Counted from the first letter of the stretch, positions 26,067 through 35,671 are shown. The stretch: 50,246 nt of DNA from Pseudomonas sp. RIT-PI-r (GCF_001297015.1 NZ_LIGE01000045.1:1-50246), one strand, 5' to 3'. The notes: generated from the letters alone by a model not told the origin. Numbers and translations: made by a program.

Positions 26067-26813
26067 ATGACTGGACATGAGAAAGGTGTACCGATCCTAG
26101 AAATGCGCCGCGACAAGCGCGTGGATCCCGAGCACCGAATGCGTCTCGACGCGGCGATTCATCGCCAGGGTCGCGGCTGGTTCACGGGACGCGACGGCGG
26201 TCGGCCATGGCAACTGTCACGCACCAATCGCGTGGTCGCCTGCCTCGGCGCCTTGCTGATTCTGCTGCTGATTTCGCCGCTGTTGATCGGTCTGGCGCTG
26301 ACCATCAAATTCACCAGCGAAGGCCCGGTGATGTTCGTGCAGAAACGCACCGGTTATCGCGGGCGCAAATTCGGCATGTACAAATTCCGCACCATGGTGG
26401 CCAACGCCGAAGAGTTGAAAGAGTCACTGCGTCACCTCAACAAGCACGGTGCCGACGCGATCGATTTCAAGATCGACCACGACCCGCGCATCACCCGCAT
26501 CGGTGGTTTTCTGCGGCGCACCAGCCTCGATGAACTGCCCAACCTGATCAATGTAGTGACCGGCGACATGCGCCTGGTCGGCCCGCGTCCGACCTCGTTC
26601 AACGCCTACCGCTACAAGGACAATCACCTCGCGCGCCTGGCGATCTACCCCGGCATGACCGGCCTGTGGCAGATCTCCGGGCGCAGCAACATCGACTTCG
26701 ACCAGCGCGTTGAGTTGGACCTCAGCTACATCGCCGAGCAGAGCCTTTTGCTTGATCTGAAGATTCTGTTGAAAACCCCCTTCAAAGTATTCAGCGGCCA
26801 CGGAGCAAGCTAA
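26067..26813 (+). CDS. Priming undecaprenyl-phosphate sugar phosphotransferase (WcaJ/PssZ type)
   Basis: A 248-residue membrane enzyme that transfers the first sugar-phosphate to undecaprenyl phosphate. One hydrophobic segment (CLGALLILLLISPLLIGLAL, near residues 55-75) precedes the catalytic domain with FVQKRTGYRGRKFGMYKFRT, TRIGGFLRRTSLDELPNLIN, LVGPRP and the PGMTGLWQISGRSN motif. This is the short, single-span form without the five-span N-terminal half. ATG at 26067 is chosen for its GTGGAGGAC ribosome site. It should start assembly of the repeat unit of this operon's polymer. Confidence 0.93.
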   Translation: MTGHEKGVPILEMRRDKRVDPEHRMRLDAAIHRQGRGWFTGRDGGRPWQLSRTNRVVACLGALLILLLISPLLIGLALTIKFTSEGPVMFVQKRTGYRGRKFGMYKFRTMVANAEELKESLRHLNKHGADAIDFKIDHDPRITRIGGFLRRTSLDELPNLINVVTGDMRLVGPRPTSFNAYRYKDNHLARLAIYPGMTGLWQISGRSNIDFDQRVELDLSYIAEQSLLLDLKILLKTPFKVFSGHGAS

Positions 26814-27460
26814 TGGACGGTTCAACCAACAAAAGCCTGAGCATTGCCAACCCCAGCGAATCGAACCTGACCTCGACCGTGCTGGATCTTGATCTGCGGA
26901 TCCTGTTCCTGACCGCCGCCAACCCCGGCTCAGGCACCACCACCAGTGCGCTGGCGCTGGCCGGCCAACTGGCACAAATGAGCAGCGGCCAAGTGCTGCT
27001 GGTCGATGCCAGTCAGTCGGCGAGCAATCTCACCCAGCAGTTGAACCTGAGCAAGGAACGCGGCCTGCGCGACTTGCTGTTCAACCCCGACAAACCGCCG
27101 CTGTTGCAGGACTGCGTGGTGCAGGTCTCGAGCCTGCCGTTCCACGTGCTGCCCAACGGCCGGCCGATCCGCACCCTGGAGCACCTGACCGCCGAGCGGC
27201 TGAGCCCGTTGCTTGATCAATTGGGCAGCCAGTACCGCTTTGTGGTGATCGATGGCGACGCGGTGTACTCCGACGCCGACACGCTGGTCATCAGCACGCA
27301 AGTCGATGGCGTGGTGCTTGTCGTACGCGCCGAAGACACCCGCTGGGAAGTCGCCCAGGCCGCCGTGCAACGCCTGACTCAGGCCGGGGCAAAAGTGGTC
27401 GGCAGCGTGTTCAACCGGCGCAAGTACTACATGCCCAAAGGGCTTTACAAAAACCTGTAA
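26813..27460 (+). CDS. CpsD/CapB-like ATPase with degenerate Walker A
   Basis: A 215-residue relative of bacterial tyrosine kinases and P-loop ATPases of capsule export. The position of Walker A reads LTAANPGSGTTTSALALAGQ: the conserved Lys before the Ser/Thr is missing. The Walker A'/B positions are present in outline (VLLVDASQSASN; FVVIDGDAVYSDADT), as is the late VVLVVRAEDT strand. The C-terminus has only a short Tyr patch (KYYMPKGLYKNL). It may bind nucleotide poorly and act as a regulatory partner of the Wzc-like protein two genes on, instead of a real kinase. It starts on the last base of the previous stop codon and is separated from the Wza gene by 21 bases. Confidence 0.82.
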   Translation: MDGSTNKSLSIANPSESNLTSTVLDLDLRILFLTAANPGSGTTTSALALAGQLAQMSSGQVLLVDASQSASNLTQQLNLSKERGLRDLLFNPDKPPLLQDCVVQVSSLPFHVLPNGRPIRTLEHLTAERLSPLLDQLGSQYRFVVIDGDAVYSDADTLVISTQVDGVVLVVRAEDTRWEVAQAAVQRLTQAGAKVVGSVFNRRKYYMPKGLYKNL

Positions 27461-27481
27461 GCGAACGCAAAGGATGACGCC

Positions 27482-28504
27482 ATGAACGCCAAAATGCTTG
27501 CCCTGCTGTGGCGGCCGCTTGCGGGCTGCCCCAGCAATCCCGACCCCCACAACAGGCCGGTGAATACCCCCTCCGCCACACCGGCCAATGCGCAAGCCAC
27601 CGACATGCCGAGGGTCGAGCAGACCCTGCGCCCGAAAGACGTGCTGGATGTGATTTTCCACATCAGCGCCAGCGGCTCGGACGCTTACCGCGTGCAGTCG
27701 GGTGACCAGATCGGCCTGAACTTCACCGCTGCCAGTCAGCTCAACGGCACGCAACTGGTGCTGCCTGACGGCACCATCGAACTGCCGGGCGCCAACACCT
27801 CGGTGAAAATTGCCGGACTGACCAGCGACGAGGCGCGGCAGGAAATCCAGCGCGCCTATCAACGCAAGCAACTGTTCCAGCCCAACCGCAATCAGCTCTC
27901 GGTGCAGATTCTCAGCCCGCTGAGTAACGAGCAAAACCTCAAAAGTGCGCTGAACCACCCGGCCACCGGCATGAGCCGCGAAATCACCGTCGGCACCGAT
28001 GGCTATGCGAGTTTTCCGGAAATCGGCGCTGTGCCGCTGCAAGGCATGACCGTCAATCAACTGGAAACCTTCCTCAACAGCAAGTACGCGCAACTGCCGG
28101 GACGGATGACGGTGGATGTGCTGCTGAAATCCACCGCCGGCAACGAGATCTACGTGCTCGGCGAAGTCGCTCAACCGGGCTCGTACCCGATCCGCCGGCC
28201 GGTGTCGGTGCTTGAGGCCCTGACTCTTGCCCGAGGCACCAACGTCAAGGCACGCCTGGATTCGGTAGTGATCATGCGGCGCAACGGCAATCAGGTGCAG
28301 GCCATGAACTACGACGTCGAGAAAGCACTGTCGGGCGATGCGCCACAGATCGCCTACCTGCAACCGGACGACATGCTCTACGTACCGAAAACCAAACTGG
28401 CCAGCGCCGGCGAACTCGCCCGCCAACTGGCCGATGTGGTGCTGTTCCAGGGCGTGGGGTTCAGCTTCGGCTACCGCGTCGACAACAAAGGCAGTGACAA
28501 CTGA
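27482..28504 (+). CDS. Wza/GumB-like polysaccharide export outer-membrane lipoprotein
   Basis: A 340-residue lipoprotein. Short signal peptide with the lipobox PLAGC at residue 12-16, though the segment before it (MNAKMLALLWRPLAGC) is short and contains an Arg-Pro pair, which is unusual. The mature part has the Poly_export domain (LRPKDVLDVIFHIS; VQSGDQIGLNF) and SLBB domains (NEIYVLGEVAQPGSYPIRR; DSVVIMRRNG). It forms the outer-membrane channel with the Wzc-like protein. Preceded by AAAGGATGACGCC. C-terminal amphipathic region (ARQLADVVLFQGVGFSFGY) for barrel formation. Confidence 0.9.
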   Translation: MNAKMLALLWRPLAGCPSNPDPHNRPVNTPSATPANAQATDMPRVEQTLRPKDVLDVIFHISASGSDAYRVQSGDQIGLNFTAASQLNGTQLVLPDGTIELPGANTSVKIAGLTSDEARQEIQRAYQRKQLFQPNRNQLSVQILSPLSNEQNLKSALNHPATGMSREITVGTDGYASFPEIGAVPLQGMTVNQLETFLNSKYAQLPGRMTVDVLLKSTAGNEIYVLGEVAQPGSYPIRRPVSVLEALTLARGTNVKARLDSVVIMRRNGNQVQAMNYDVEKALSGDAPQIAYLQPDDMLYVPKTKLASAGELARQLADVVLFQGVGFSFGYRVDNKGSDN

Positions 28505-28520
28505 CTCTCAGGTGAACGAC

Positions 28521-30110
28521 ATGAACCCAAAAGAAAATTACCTGCACGAGTTCTTCAGGATTTTCTTCGCCAACAAGCAACTGGTGAAGCGCATCTTCCT
28601 GATCTTTGCAGTGATCGCGCTGTTGCTGCCGCTGTTGCTCAAACAGAGCTTCGATATCACCGCGCAGGTGATCGTGCAGTCGAAAAAACTCTCCCAGGGC
28701 GATGCGACGACCTCGCTGACCCAGGACAACGCCACCTTCATTCCGCCATCGCTGGCGGATATGGAGACCGAAAGCAATATCCTCCGTTCGCCGGCGCTGA
28801 TTCGTCAGACCATCAGCGAACTGCGCGATCAGGGTCAGTACAACCCGCCGCCGGGGATGCTCAGCAAACTGGCTGAACCGTTCAAGCGTTATGTCAGCAC
28901 GCCGCTGCGCGAATACGTGATCAATCCGCTGCGTGATGCACTGGGCATGGAAACCGATCCGGTGCGCGACACGGCACTGGATGGCTTGACCCAGGAGGCC
29001 ATCGACAATCTGAAGATCGAAACCCTGCCGGGTTCCAATGTCATCTCGATCGTCTACAGCTTCCCGGATCCCGCCCAAGGCACGACGTTCGTTGCCACGC
29101 TGCTGCGCAACTATCTGGTCGATCGTCAGGCGTTGCAATCGATCGAACTGCCGCACTCGTTCTACGAGACCAAGAAGCATCAATATCAGGTCCGCCTCGA
29201 TGGCCTGGAAGGCGCGCGGCTGAGCCTGCTGGAAAGCGTCGGTTCGTCCGATCCGAAGGAGGAAATCACCTTTCGCCTCAACGCGATCAACACCGAAGAG
29301 CAGGCACTCAACCTGTATCGCGATCGCTTGCTGCAAAGCCAGCGCTGGCTCGATTACCTGAAAACCAGCCTGGCCGCTGCCAACACCAACAAGCTTAACG
29401 ACTACACCTTTCCGTTCACCTTCACCACGACGGTAGACAACATCGCGTTCGAAGACCGTGAGATCCGGCAGATGGGCGAGGCGCTGACCACTCAGGTCAG
29501 CCGCTATATGAATGACCTGGCGATATTTCAGCCCAGCAGCGAACCGATGTTGCTGGCCCGCGAGCAAATTGCCCGCACACGCCAGCAGTTCCTCAAAGTG
29601 GTCAACAACCGCATCCAGGAACGCACGATCGACCTGTCGGTGGTCAGCCAGGTCATCGAGCAGAAAACCGCGCGCATTGCCGAGTTCAAGAATCGCATCC
29701 ATCAATTGCAGCAAACCCAAAGCAAGCTGCGCCAAATGGACACCGAGATCGGCGCATTGCACGCAGCGTTTTCAACTTATGCGCAACGCTTTGCCGAAAG
29801 CAGCACGACACGCGCGCTGGATAACGATTTGTCCAACGCTCGTGTCCTGAGTCCGCCGTATGAACCGACCGAGGCGGCGTTTCCCAAGCCGATGTTGATC
29901 ATACCGTTCGGCCTGCTCACCGGACTGCTGCTGGCCATTGCCTTCGTCTATGTACGTGAGTTCTTCGATCACCGCTTCAAGCATCCGGCGCAAATCAGCC
30001 ATGAACTGGGCCTGCCGGTGCTATTGGTGCTCAACGAAGAAACGTCACAGCCGGGCAATCCGCACAAGAACTGGACCGTGCCGAGCCTGGTTCACTGGGT
30101 GCGCAATTGA
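28521..30110 (+). CDS. Wzc/GumC-like polysaccharide chain-length and export protein, no kinase domain
   Basis: A 529-residue inner-membrane protein. Two spans flank a periplasmic helical domain: KRIFLIFAVIALLLPLLL (residues 24-41) and PMLIIPFGLLTGLLLAIAFV (near 470). A Wzz domain lies at the start, a long coiled coil in the middle (RLDGLEGARLSLLESV; RIAEFKNRIHQLQQTQSKLR), and the AFPKP proline motif before the second span. The C-terminus stops soon after, so the cytoplasmic kinase part of Wzc is absent; the CpsD-like protein upstream could supply that role. The start (28521) follows AGGTGAACGAC. It controls polymer length and couples to the outer-membrane channel. Confidence 0.92.
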   Translation: MNPKENYLHEFFRIFFANKQLVKRIFLIFAVIALLLPLLLKQSFDITAQVIVQSKKLSQGDATTSLTQDNATFIPPSLADMETESNILRSPALIRQTISELRDQGQYNPPPGMLSKLAEPFKRYVSTPLREYVINPLRDALGMETDPVRDTALDGLTQEAIDNLKIETLPGSNVISIVYSFPDPAQGTTFVATLLRNYLVDRQALQSIELPHSFYETKKHQYQVRLDGLEGARLSLLESVGSSDPKEEITFRLNAINTEEQALNLYRDRLLQSQRWLDYLKTSLAAANTNKLNDYTFPFTFTTTVDNIAFEDREIRQMGEALTTQVSRYMNDLAIFQPSSEPMLLAREQIARTRQQFLKVVNNRIQERTIDLSVVSQVIEQKTARIAEFKNRIHQLQQTQSKLRQMDTEIGALHAAFSTYAQRFAESSTTRALDNDLSNARVLSPPYEPTEAAFPKPMLIIPFGLLTGLLLAIAFVYVREFFDHRFKHPAQISHELGLPVLLVLNEETSQPGNPHKNWTVPSLVHWVRN

Positions 30111-31198
30111 ACGCGGCGTCCACCCCGTGCGTCGCCCTGCCGATCATTCATTTGCTCAGCAGCGGCGGCTTCTACGGCGCCGAGCGGATGTTGCTGGATC
30201 ATTGCCTGGCGACGCCGGGGCAGCATCAGGTGCTGTTCCTCGACGCGCCACCAGAGCTGATCGAGCGCTTTCGCCAGGCCGGGGTGGACGCTCGCGGCTG
30301 TGCCGGGCTCGGTGGACTGCTGTGGCACTTGCGTCAACGCCGTGGTGACAAGCCGTTGCTCAACACGCACAACTTCAAAGGGCTGCTGTTCGGCTGGGTC
30401 GGCGCCACTGTGTTGCGCCTGCCGCTGGTGATCACTCAACACGGTTTCACCCCGCGCAGTCGCAAGCAGAAGTTCTACACCTGGCTAAGCCTGCAACTGT
30501 GCCGCACGGCCTCGGTGAAGCGGGTGGTCTGCGTCGCGCAAAGCATCGCTGTGCTGCACCGTCAGGCTGGCGTCCGTGCGGAGAAGTTGCAGGTGATTCC
30601 CAACGGTTTGCCAGCGGCGCCAGTGCTGCCGCCGGCGCTGGAACGACAACGCTGGCTGGTCGGTTACGTGGGTCGATTGAGCAGTGAGAAAGGCCCGGAT
30701 CTGTTTCTCGATGCGCTGATTGCGTTGTGTCACCAGCATCCGCAACTGGACGCCGTGATGCTCGGCGACGGTCCGGAACGTGAGGCCTTGCAGGCGCGTA
30801 TCGACGCGGTCGGTTTACAACAGCGGATTCGCTTGCCGGGCTATCAGACGGCGATGCAAGGCTGGTGGCAGCAACTCGATGCGCTGGTGATCAGCTCGCG
30901 CACCGAGGGTACGCCGATGATTCTGCTTGAAGCGATGCAGGCCGGTGTGCCGGTGGTGGCATTCGCGGTCGGTGGTATTCCCGATGTCTTGCAGGACCGC
31001 CACAACGGCCTGCTCGCCGCCCCGACCGATACCGCCGCCCTCGCCCGTCAGCTCGACACGTTGCTGGCCGAACCGAAGCTGGCCGCACAGCTACGCGACA
31101 ACGCCAGACGCACACAACAGGAACGCTACGACCTCAAGGCTTTGGCTGAACGCTGGTCGCAGCTGTACATCCACACGGCACGGGAGGCACGCGCATGA
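30107..31198 (+). CDS. Family 4 glycosyltransferase
   Basis: A 363-residue GT-B enzyme. The N-terminal acceptor domain has IIHLLSSGGFYGAERMLLDH and LLNTHNFKGLLFGWVGATVL; the C-terminal donor domain has VGYVGRLSSEKGPDLFLDAL, LVISSRTEGTPMILLEAM with the conserved EG...E region, and PVVAFAVGGIPDVL. It starts with TTG (30107), overlapping the stop of the Wzc gene as TTGA; no ATG or GTG fits upstream of the first conserved strand, so this start is likely. It adds a sugar to the lipid-linked repeat unit. Which sugar cannot be told. Confidence 0.9.
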   Translation: MNAASTPCVALPIIHLLSSGGFYGAERMLLDHCLATPGQHQVLFLDAPPELIERFRQAGVDARGCAGLGGLLWHLRQRRGDKPLLNTHNFKGLLFGWVGATVLRLPLVITQHGFTPRSRKQKFYTWLSLQLCRTASVKRVVCVAQSIAVLHRQAGVRAEKLQVIPNGLPAAPVLPPALERQRWLVGYVGRLSSEKGPDLFLDALIALCHQHPQLDAVMLGDGPEREALQARIDAVGLQQRIRLPGYQTAMQGWWQQLDALVISSRTEGTPMILLEAMQAGVPVVAFAVGGIPDVLQDRHNGLLAAPTDTAALARQLDTLLAEPKLAAQLRDNARRTQQERYDLKALAERWSQLYIHTAREARA

Positions 31199-32562
31199 TT
31201 TTCCCGCTCTCGATCGTCAGCCTGCTGGCACTGGTCTGCATGGCTTTGCTGGTCAGTCCTTATCCGTATCTGGCGCCGGGGGCGGTGTTGGGGCTGCTGG
31301 GTTTCACGGTGCTGTACCGCAAACCGGCCTGGGGCCTGCTGGGCATTGCCGCGCTGGTGCCGTTTGAAGGATTCTTCAAAGACAGCGTGTTATCCGGGAG
31401 CAAACTGATCGGTGCTTCGCTGGCGCTGATCCTGGCGTTGCAACTGGCATTGCATCAGATTCCATCGCAGCGCCTGCGCAGCAATCTGTGGCGCTACCTG
31501 ATCGGTTTCATGGCGCTGTACCTGCTGAGCCTGCTCGCCACCGACAATATGGGCATGTCACAGAGTCATCTGCGTGAGCTGAGCGTGGGCCTGATTCTGT
31601 TCGTGATCACTTTGTTGATCGGCCGCGAGCTGAACCTCGATATGTTCGCCCGGCTGGTCACGCTCAGCGTCAGCGCGACCTGCGCGATGGCGATGTTTTC
31701 CAGCCGATTCCAGGACAAGGGCCGCGCTGCCGGCCTGCTCGAAGACCCGAATGCCTTTGCTCTGCTGATCGCCTTCGCCGTGCCGCTGGGCCTGTTGCTG
31801 GTGATTCGCAGCCCGAACCTGCTGCACCGTTTGTTCTGGGCGGGCTGCTGCCTTTTGCTGCTCGGCGGCATGACCAAAACGGAGTCGCGCTCAGGGCTGG
31901 TGGTATTGGCCTTGAGTCTGGCGATCGGTGTCTGGCATTACCGCCAGCACCTTACCCGCATCCGTCCCCGGCATTTCGGATTCGCCATGCTCGGCGCCGC
32001 CATCGTGCTGCCATTGGCGATTTATGCGATGCCTGCCGGTTACCTCGCGCGCATCCAGTCGCTGAGTATCTTGAGCGCCGGGGCCAAGGCTCAGGACGAA
32101 TCCCTCGGCCGTCGCGCCTCGTACATTGTCGTCGGCAGCCAGATCATCCGCGAGCATCCGCTGCTCGGCTCGGGCCCCGGGACCTTCCCGCTGCACTATG
32201 CAACCACCGGTTATGCCAAGGCGTTCTCGGCCAACCGCAAGATCGGCGATCTGTATCGTCGGGCGCATAACACTTATCTGGAGATTTTCAGCGAATTGGG
32301 GATTCCCGCCGGCCTGCTGTTTGTCGGCATGCTCGTGCAGGGTTTCTACAACCTGATCCGCGCACGACGCGAATGGCTGCAACGCCGCGAATGGCAGCAA
32401 GCAGACCTGATGACCCATCTGGGAATGAGTTTTCTGTCGTTGACGTTGTTTCTGATGTTTCTCAGCGCGCCGAACCTGAAATACCTGTGGATCATGCTTG
32501 CGCTGACCTGGGTGCTGCGCCTGAAAGCCGAGCAGGCGCCGCTGACGGAGGCCAGGGCATGA
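31195..32562 (+). CDS. O-antigen ligase/polymerase family protein (Wzy-like)
   Basis: A 455-residue protein with about 11-12 hydrophobic segments (first: SIVSLLALVCMALLVSPYPY). It has a large hydrophilic loop near residues 285-360, containing the characteristic region GSQIIREHPLLGSGPGTFPL and RRAHNTYLEIFSELGIPAGL. This is the O-antigen ligase/Wzy polymerase fold. In this operon, with a flippase and export proteins present, the polymerase role is more likely than lipid A ligation. It overlaps both neighbours (ATGA at each end). Confidence 0.9.
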   Translation: MIFPLSIVSLLALVCMALLVSPYPYLAPGAVLGLLGFTVLYRKPAWGLLGIAALVPFEGFFKDSVLSGSKLIGASLALILALQLALHQIPSQRLRSNLWRYLIGFMALYLLSLLATDNMGMSQSHLRELSVGLILFVITLLIGRELNLDMFARLVTLSVSATCAMAMFSSRFQDKGRAAGLLEDPNAFALLIAFAVPLGLLLVIRSPNLLHRLFWAGCCLLLLGGMTKTESRSGLVVLALSLAIGVWHYRQHLTRIRPRHFGFAMLGAAIVLPLAIYAMPAGYLARIQSLSILSAGAKAQDESLGRRASYIVVGSQIIREHPLLGSGPGTFPLHYATTGYAKAFSANRKIGDLYRRAHNTYLEIFSELGIPAGLLFVGMLVQGFYNLIRARREWLQRREWQQADLMTHLGMSFLSLTLFLMFLSAPNLKYLWIMLALTWVLRLKAEQAPLTEARA

Positions 32563-33527
32563 GCCGGATCAGCATCGTCATTCCGATGTACAACGAGGCC
32601 CGGCACATCGGCCGCACCCTCCTGGCCGCCCGCAAAGCCGCGAACGCCGCCGACATCGACTGTGAACTGATCGTCGTCGACAACGGTTCCACTGATGACG
32701 GGTCACAGATCGCCCGCGCATTCGGCGCACAGGTGCTGGTGCTGCCCGGCCTGCTGATCGGCGCCTTGCGCAATCGTGGCGCAACGGTTGCCAGCGGTGA
32801 ATGGCTGGCGTTCATTGATGCCGATATCGAAATGCCCGAAGACTGGCTGAACGAATTGTTCGCTCTCGAAGCGCAGAATCAGGGCGACATTTTTGGCTTG
32901 GACCTGCATACCCCCGCCGCCGCGCCGTGGTACGCGACCGCCTGGCAACGGCGCATGTTGCGTCCATCAGCGCACGCCAGTCGCACCGTGGACTGGCTGC
33001 CCAGCGCCAACCTGTTGATGCGCAAACGCTGGTTTGACGTCGTCGGCGGATTCAACGAAACCCTGCGCACCGGCGAAGACAAGGAATACACCTTGCGTCT
33101 GAACACACAAGGCGCACGGCTGCTGTCGACCCGTAACAGCATCGCCCTGCATTGGGGCTACGAAATGAACTGGCGCGAGTGGATGGGCAAGGAGCTGTGG
33201 CGCCAGGGCAGCCACCTGCAGTTGCTGCGCACCCATGGCATGAGCCTGCGCCTGCTGCGTTTTCCGCTGCTGTCGTTGCTGGTCTGGATGACGGATTTTC
33301 TACTGATCGTGGCCTTGCTCGCCGGCTTCGCGCAGCTCGCGGTGATCCTGCTGGTGCTGACCCTGCTGCCGAGTCTGATGCTCAGCGTGCGGCAGAGTAT
33401 CAAGCACCACAACGCTCGCCTCACCTTGCAGTTGTGGGGTCTGCACTGGTTACGCCTGCACCTGCCCAGCGCGGCACTTATTCTCAGTCTGTGTCATTGG
33501 AACGCCAGGAGGCCCGCCCGTGGCTGA
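32559..33527 (+). CDS. Family 2 glycosyltransferase, membrane-anchored at the C-terminus
   Basis: A 322-residue enzyme: N-terminal ISIVIPMYNEARHIGRTLLA, CELIVVDNGSTDDGS with the nucleotide-binding Asp, and EWLAFIDADIEMPEDWLNEL as the DXD site near residue 85-90. It then has WLPSANLLMRKRWFDVVGGF and the GEDKEY acceptor block. Two to three hydrophobic segments follow (LLSLLVWMTDFLLIVALLAG; LAVILLVLTLLPSLML). ATG 32559 overlaps the polymerase stop. Probable repeat-unit sugar transferase. Confidence 0.9.
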   Translation: MSRISIVIPMYNEARHIGRTLLAARKAANAADIDCELIVVDNGSTDDGSQIARAFGAQVLVLPGLLIGALRNRGATVASGEWLAFIDADIEMPEDWLNELFALEAQNQGDIFGLDLHTPAAAPWYATAWQRRMLRPSAHASRTVDWLPSANLLMRKRWFDVVGGFNETLRTGEDKEYTLRLNTQGARLLSTRNSIALHWGYEMNWREWMGKELWRQGSHLQLLRTHGMSLRLLRFPLLSLLVWMTDFLLIVALLAGFAQLAVILLVLTLLPSLMLSVRQSIKHHNARLTLQLWGLHWLRLHLPSAALILSLCHWNARRPARG

Positions 33528-34656
33528 ATTCATTTTTTGCCTGTGCCTGCTGCTGCCGGCGTACGCCTACATCGGCTATCCGCTGCTGCTGACCTTGCTG
33601 GCGCCGCTGTTCCCGGCCTGGCGGCACGCGCCGGCGCCGCCGCTGAACGTCAGCATCGTCATCGCCGCGCACAATGAGGCGCGGCACATAGAGCACAAGT
33701 TGCGCACCCTGCTGGCCCAGGATTATCAGCCCGCCACGCTGCAGATCATTCTCGCCAGCGACGGTTCGAGCGATGACACCGTGGCCTGCGCGCACAAAGT
33801 GATCGATCCGCGCATCACCGTCCTCGACCTGCCGCGCCAAGGCAAAGCCGCCACACTGAATGCCGGCGTCGCCGTGAGCAGCGGCGACATTCTGGTGTTC
33901 ACCGACGCCGACAACCAATGGTCGCGCGACACCCTCGGCCATTTGCTCGCGCCGTTGAGCGACCCGCAGGTCGGTGCCTGCGCCGGGCACATGGTGATCC
34001 CGGTCACCGGTGGCGGCCTGAGTATTGGCGACAGCCTGTATCGGCATTATGAAGGCTGGTTGCGCCGGGTCGAGAATCGCACCGGCTGCATGGTCTCCGC
34101 CGACGGCGCCCTGCTCGCCTTGCGCCGCGAGCTGTTCCAGAACGTACCGGCCGAGGTCAACGACGACTTCTTCATCAGTACCTGCGCGCCGGTCGCGCAC
34201 AAACGCATCGTTTACGTGCCCCAAGCGCAAGTGATCGACCAGGGCGTCGACGAAGCGGGCAAGCAATGGCGCCGCCGCCAACGGGTCACCGTCGGTGGCC
34301 TGCAAAGCCTGGCACAACGCAGCGCACTGCTGAATCCGTTCAAGTACGGCCTTTATTCCATCGCGTTGATCAGTCACAAACTGATCCGCCGCCTCGCGCC
34401 GATTCTCTTGCTGCCGCTGCTGCTGAGCAATTTCTGGCTGTGGAACGAGCACGGTTTCTATCGCCTGAGCCTGGTTGCGCAATTGCTCGGCTACGCGGTG
34501 GCCATCGCCGGCCTGCTGGATTCGCAACACCGTTTACCGAAACCGTTCCGCCTCGCGGCGTTCCTGCTGGTGACGCTGGCCGGCATGAGCGTCGGCCTGT
34601 GGCAGTTCCTGCGCGGGCAACGCTACGCACAATGGAATCCTGACCAGAATCGTTGA
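33520..34656 (+). CDS. Family 2 glycosyltransferase with flanking membrane segments
   Basis: A 378-residue enzyme of the processive-type GT2 subgroup. N-terminal span (FIFCLCLLLPAYAYIGYPLL), then NVSIVIAAHNEARHI, ILASDGSSDDT, the DILVFTDADNQWS DXD site, NDDFFISTC and the QWRRRQR signature (QxxRW-like), then C-terminal spans (LAPILLLPLLLSNFWLWN; LAAFLLVTLAGMSVGLWQFL). GTG start at 33520, overlapping the previous gene by eight bases. The QxxRW-like block suggests addition of more than one residue or of a beta-linked sugar; this is family inference. Confidence 0.88.
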   Translation: MAEFIFCLCLLLPAYAYIGYPLLLTLLAPLFPAWRHAPAPPLNVSIVIAAHNEARHIEHKLRTLLAQDYQPATLQIILASDGSSDDTVACAHKVIDPRITVLDLPRQGKAATLNAGVAVSSGDILVFTDADNQWSRDTLGHLLAPLSDPQVGACAGHMVIPVTGGGLSIGDSLYRHYEGWLRRVENRTGCMVSADGALLALRRELFQNVPAEVNDDFFISTCAPVAHKRIVYVPQAQVIDQGVDEAGKQWRRRQRVTVGGLQSLAQRSALLNPFKYGLYSIALISHKLIRRLAPILLLPLLLSNFWLWNEHGFYRLSLVAQLLGYAVAIAGLLDSQHRLPKPFRLAAFLLVTLAGMSVGLWQFLRGQRYAQWNPDQNR

Positions 34657-34669
34657 GAGGACTCATGCC

Positions 34670-35671
34670 ATGGCGATCAAACAACTGCTAAAACGCACCA
34701 GCGGCTGGCTCTATCTCAACTCGTCTGTGGGGCGCAACCAGTTGCACGGTGCGGGGGTCATTCTGATGCTGCACCGGGTACTGGCCAACGACCGTGCCGC
34801 CAACCTCCCGCACCGCAATGAACTGTGCGTCGGACCCAAGGCCTTCGAGCATTTACTGCTGTGGCTGCGGCGGCATTTCGATTGCGTGCCGCTGATGGAA
34901 ATCCTCCAGCCCAATTCGCTGCGCAGCGAGCGCCCACGGGTGGCGCTGACCTTTGATGACGGCTGGCGCGACAACGCCGTCAACGCCTTCCCGCTGTTGC
35001 AGAAGCATCAGGTACCGGCGAGCATTTTCCTCTCCACCGATTTCATCGGCAGCCGTCAGCGTTTCTGGTGGGAAAGCCTTGGCGAAACCCTGTGGGGCAG
35101 CCACGGTGAAAAAGCGCGGATGCACTTGATCGAGAGCCTGCAGTTCATGCATCACCCATTGCCGGTACTGCTCGATGACATTGATGTCGACCGCCGCAGC
35201 CTGGCGCTGCTGCATTTCCTCCAAGGATTGAAGACGCTTGACCCGCAGGAACTGGAAAAACTCACCGATGAGTGCCCAGCCGAATCACAGCCGCAAGCGC
35301 TGGACTGGCATCAAGTGCGCGCGCTGGAGGCTTCCGGTCTGGTGCGCTTTGGCCCGCACGGTGCCAGCCACGCCATCCTCACCGGCCTTGATGATCAGCG
35401 CCTGAACGAAGAAATCAGCCGCAGCCGCGATGCCTTGTACAACGGCTGCAATCGCCCACTGCCGGTGTATTGCTACCCCAACGGCGACAACGATGAACGC
35501 GTGCGCGAGCAGATCGCCAATCACGATTATCCGTTCGCCCTCGGCACCGGCACCGGCATTTATCGCGGCGAAGGCGACCCGCTGAACTTGCCGCGCTTCG
35601 GCGTCAGTCAGCGCATCGCGTGCAATCCGGCGCTGTTGTCGTGGCGCATTTATCGCGGGGCACGGCCATGA
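34670..35671 (+). CDS. Polysaccharide deacetylase (NodB domain)
   Basis: A 333-residue protein with a NodB-type core: GAGVILMLHRVLANDRAANL near residues 28-47, then the metal-binding VALTFDDGWRDNAVN (Asp-Asp), FLSTDFIGSRQRFWWESLGE, VRFGPHGASHAIL with the conserved His pair, and VYCYPNGD. No export signal, so it acts in the cytoplasm or at the membrane on sugar intermediates, unlike secreted de-N-acetylases such as PgaB. ATG 34670 follows GAGAGGACTC. With the three acyltransferase-like genes downstream it suggests that acetylation of the polymer is controlled. Confidence 0.88.
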   Translation: MAIKQLLKRTSGWLYLNSSVGRNQLHGAGVILMLHRVLANDRAANLPHRNELCVGPKAFEHLLLWLRRHFDCVPLMEILQPNSLRSERPRVALTFDDGWRDNAVNAFPLLQKHQVPASIFLSTDFIGSRQRFWWESLGETLWGSHGEKARMHLIESLQFMHHPLPVLLDDIDVDRRSLALLHFLQGLKTLDPQELEKLTDECPAESQPQALDWHQVRALEASGLVRFGPHGASHAILTGLDDQRLNEEISRSRDALYNGCNRPLPVYCYPNGDNDERVREQIANHDYPFALGTGTGIYRGEGDPLNLPRFGVSQRIACNPALLSWRIYRGARP

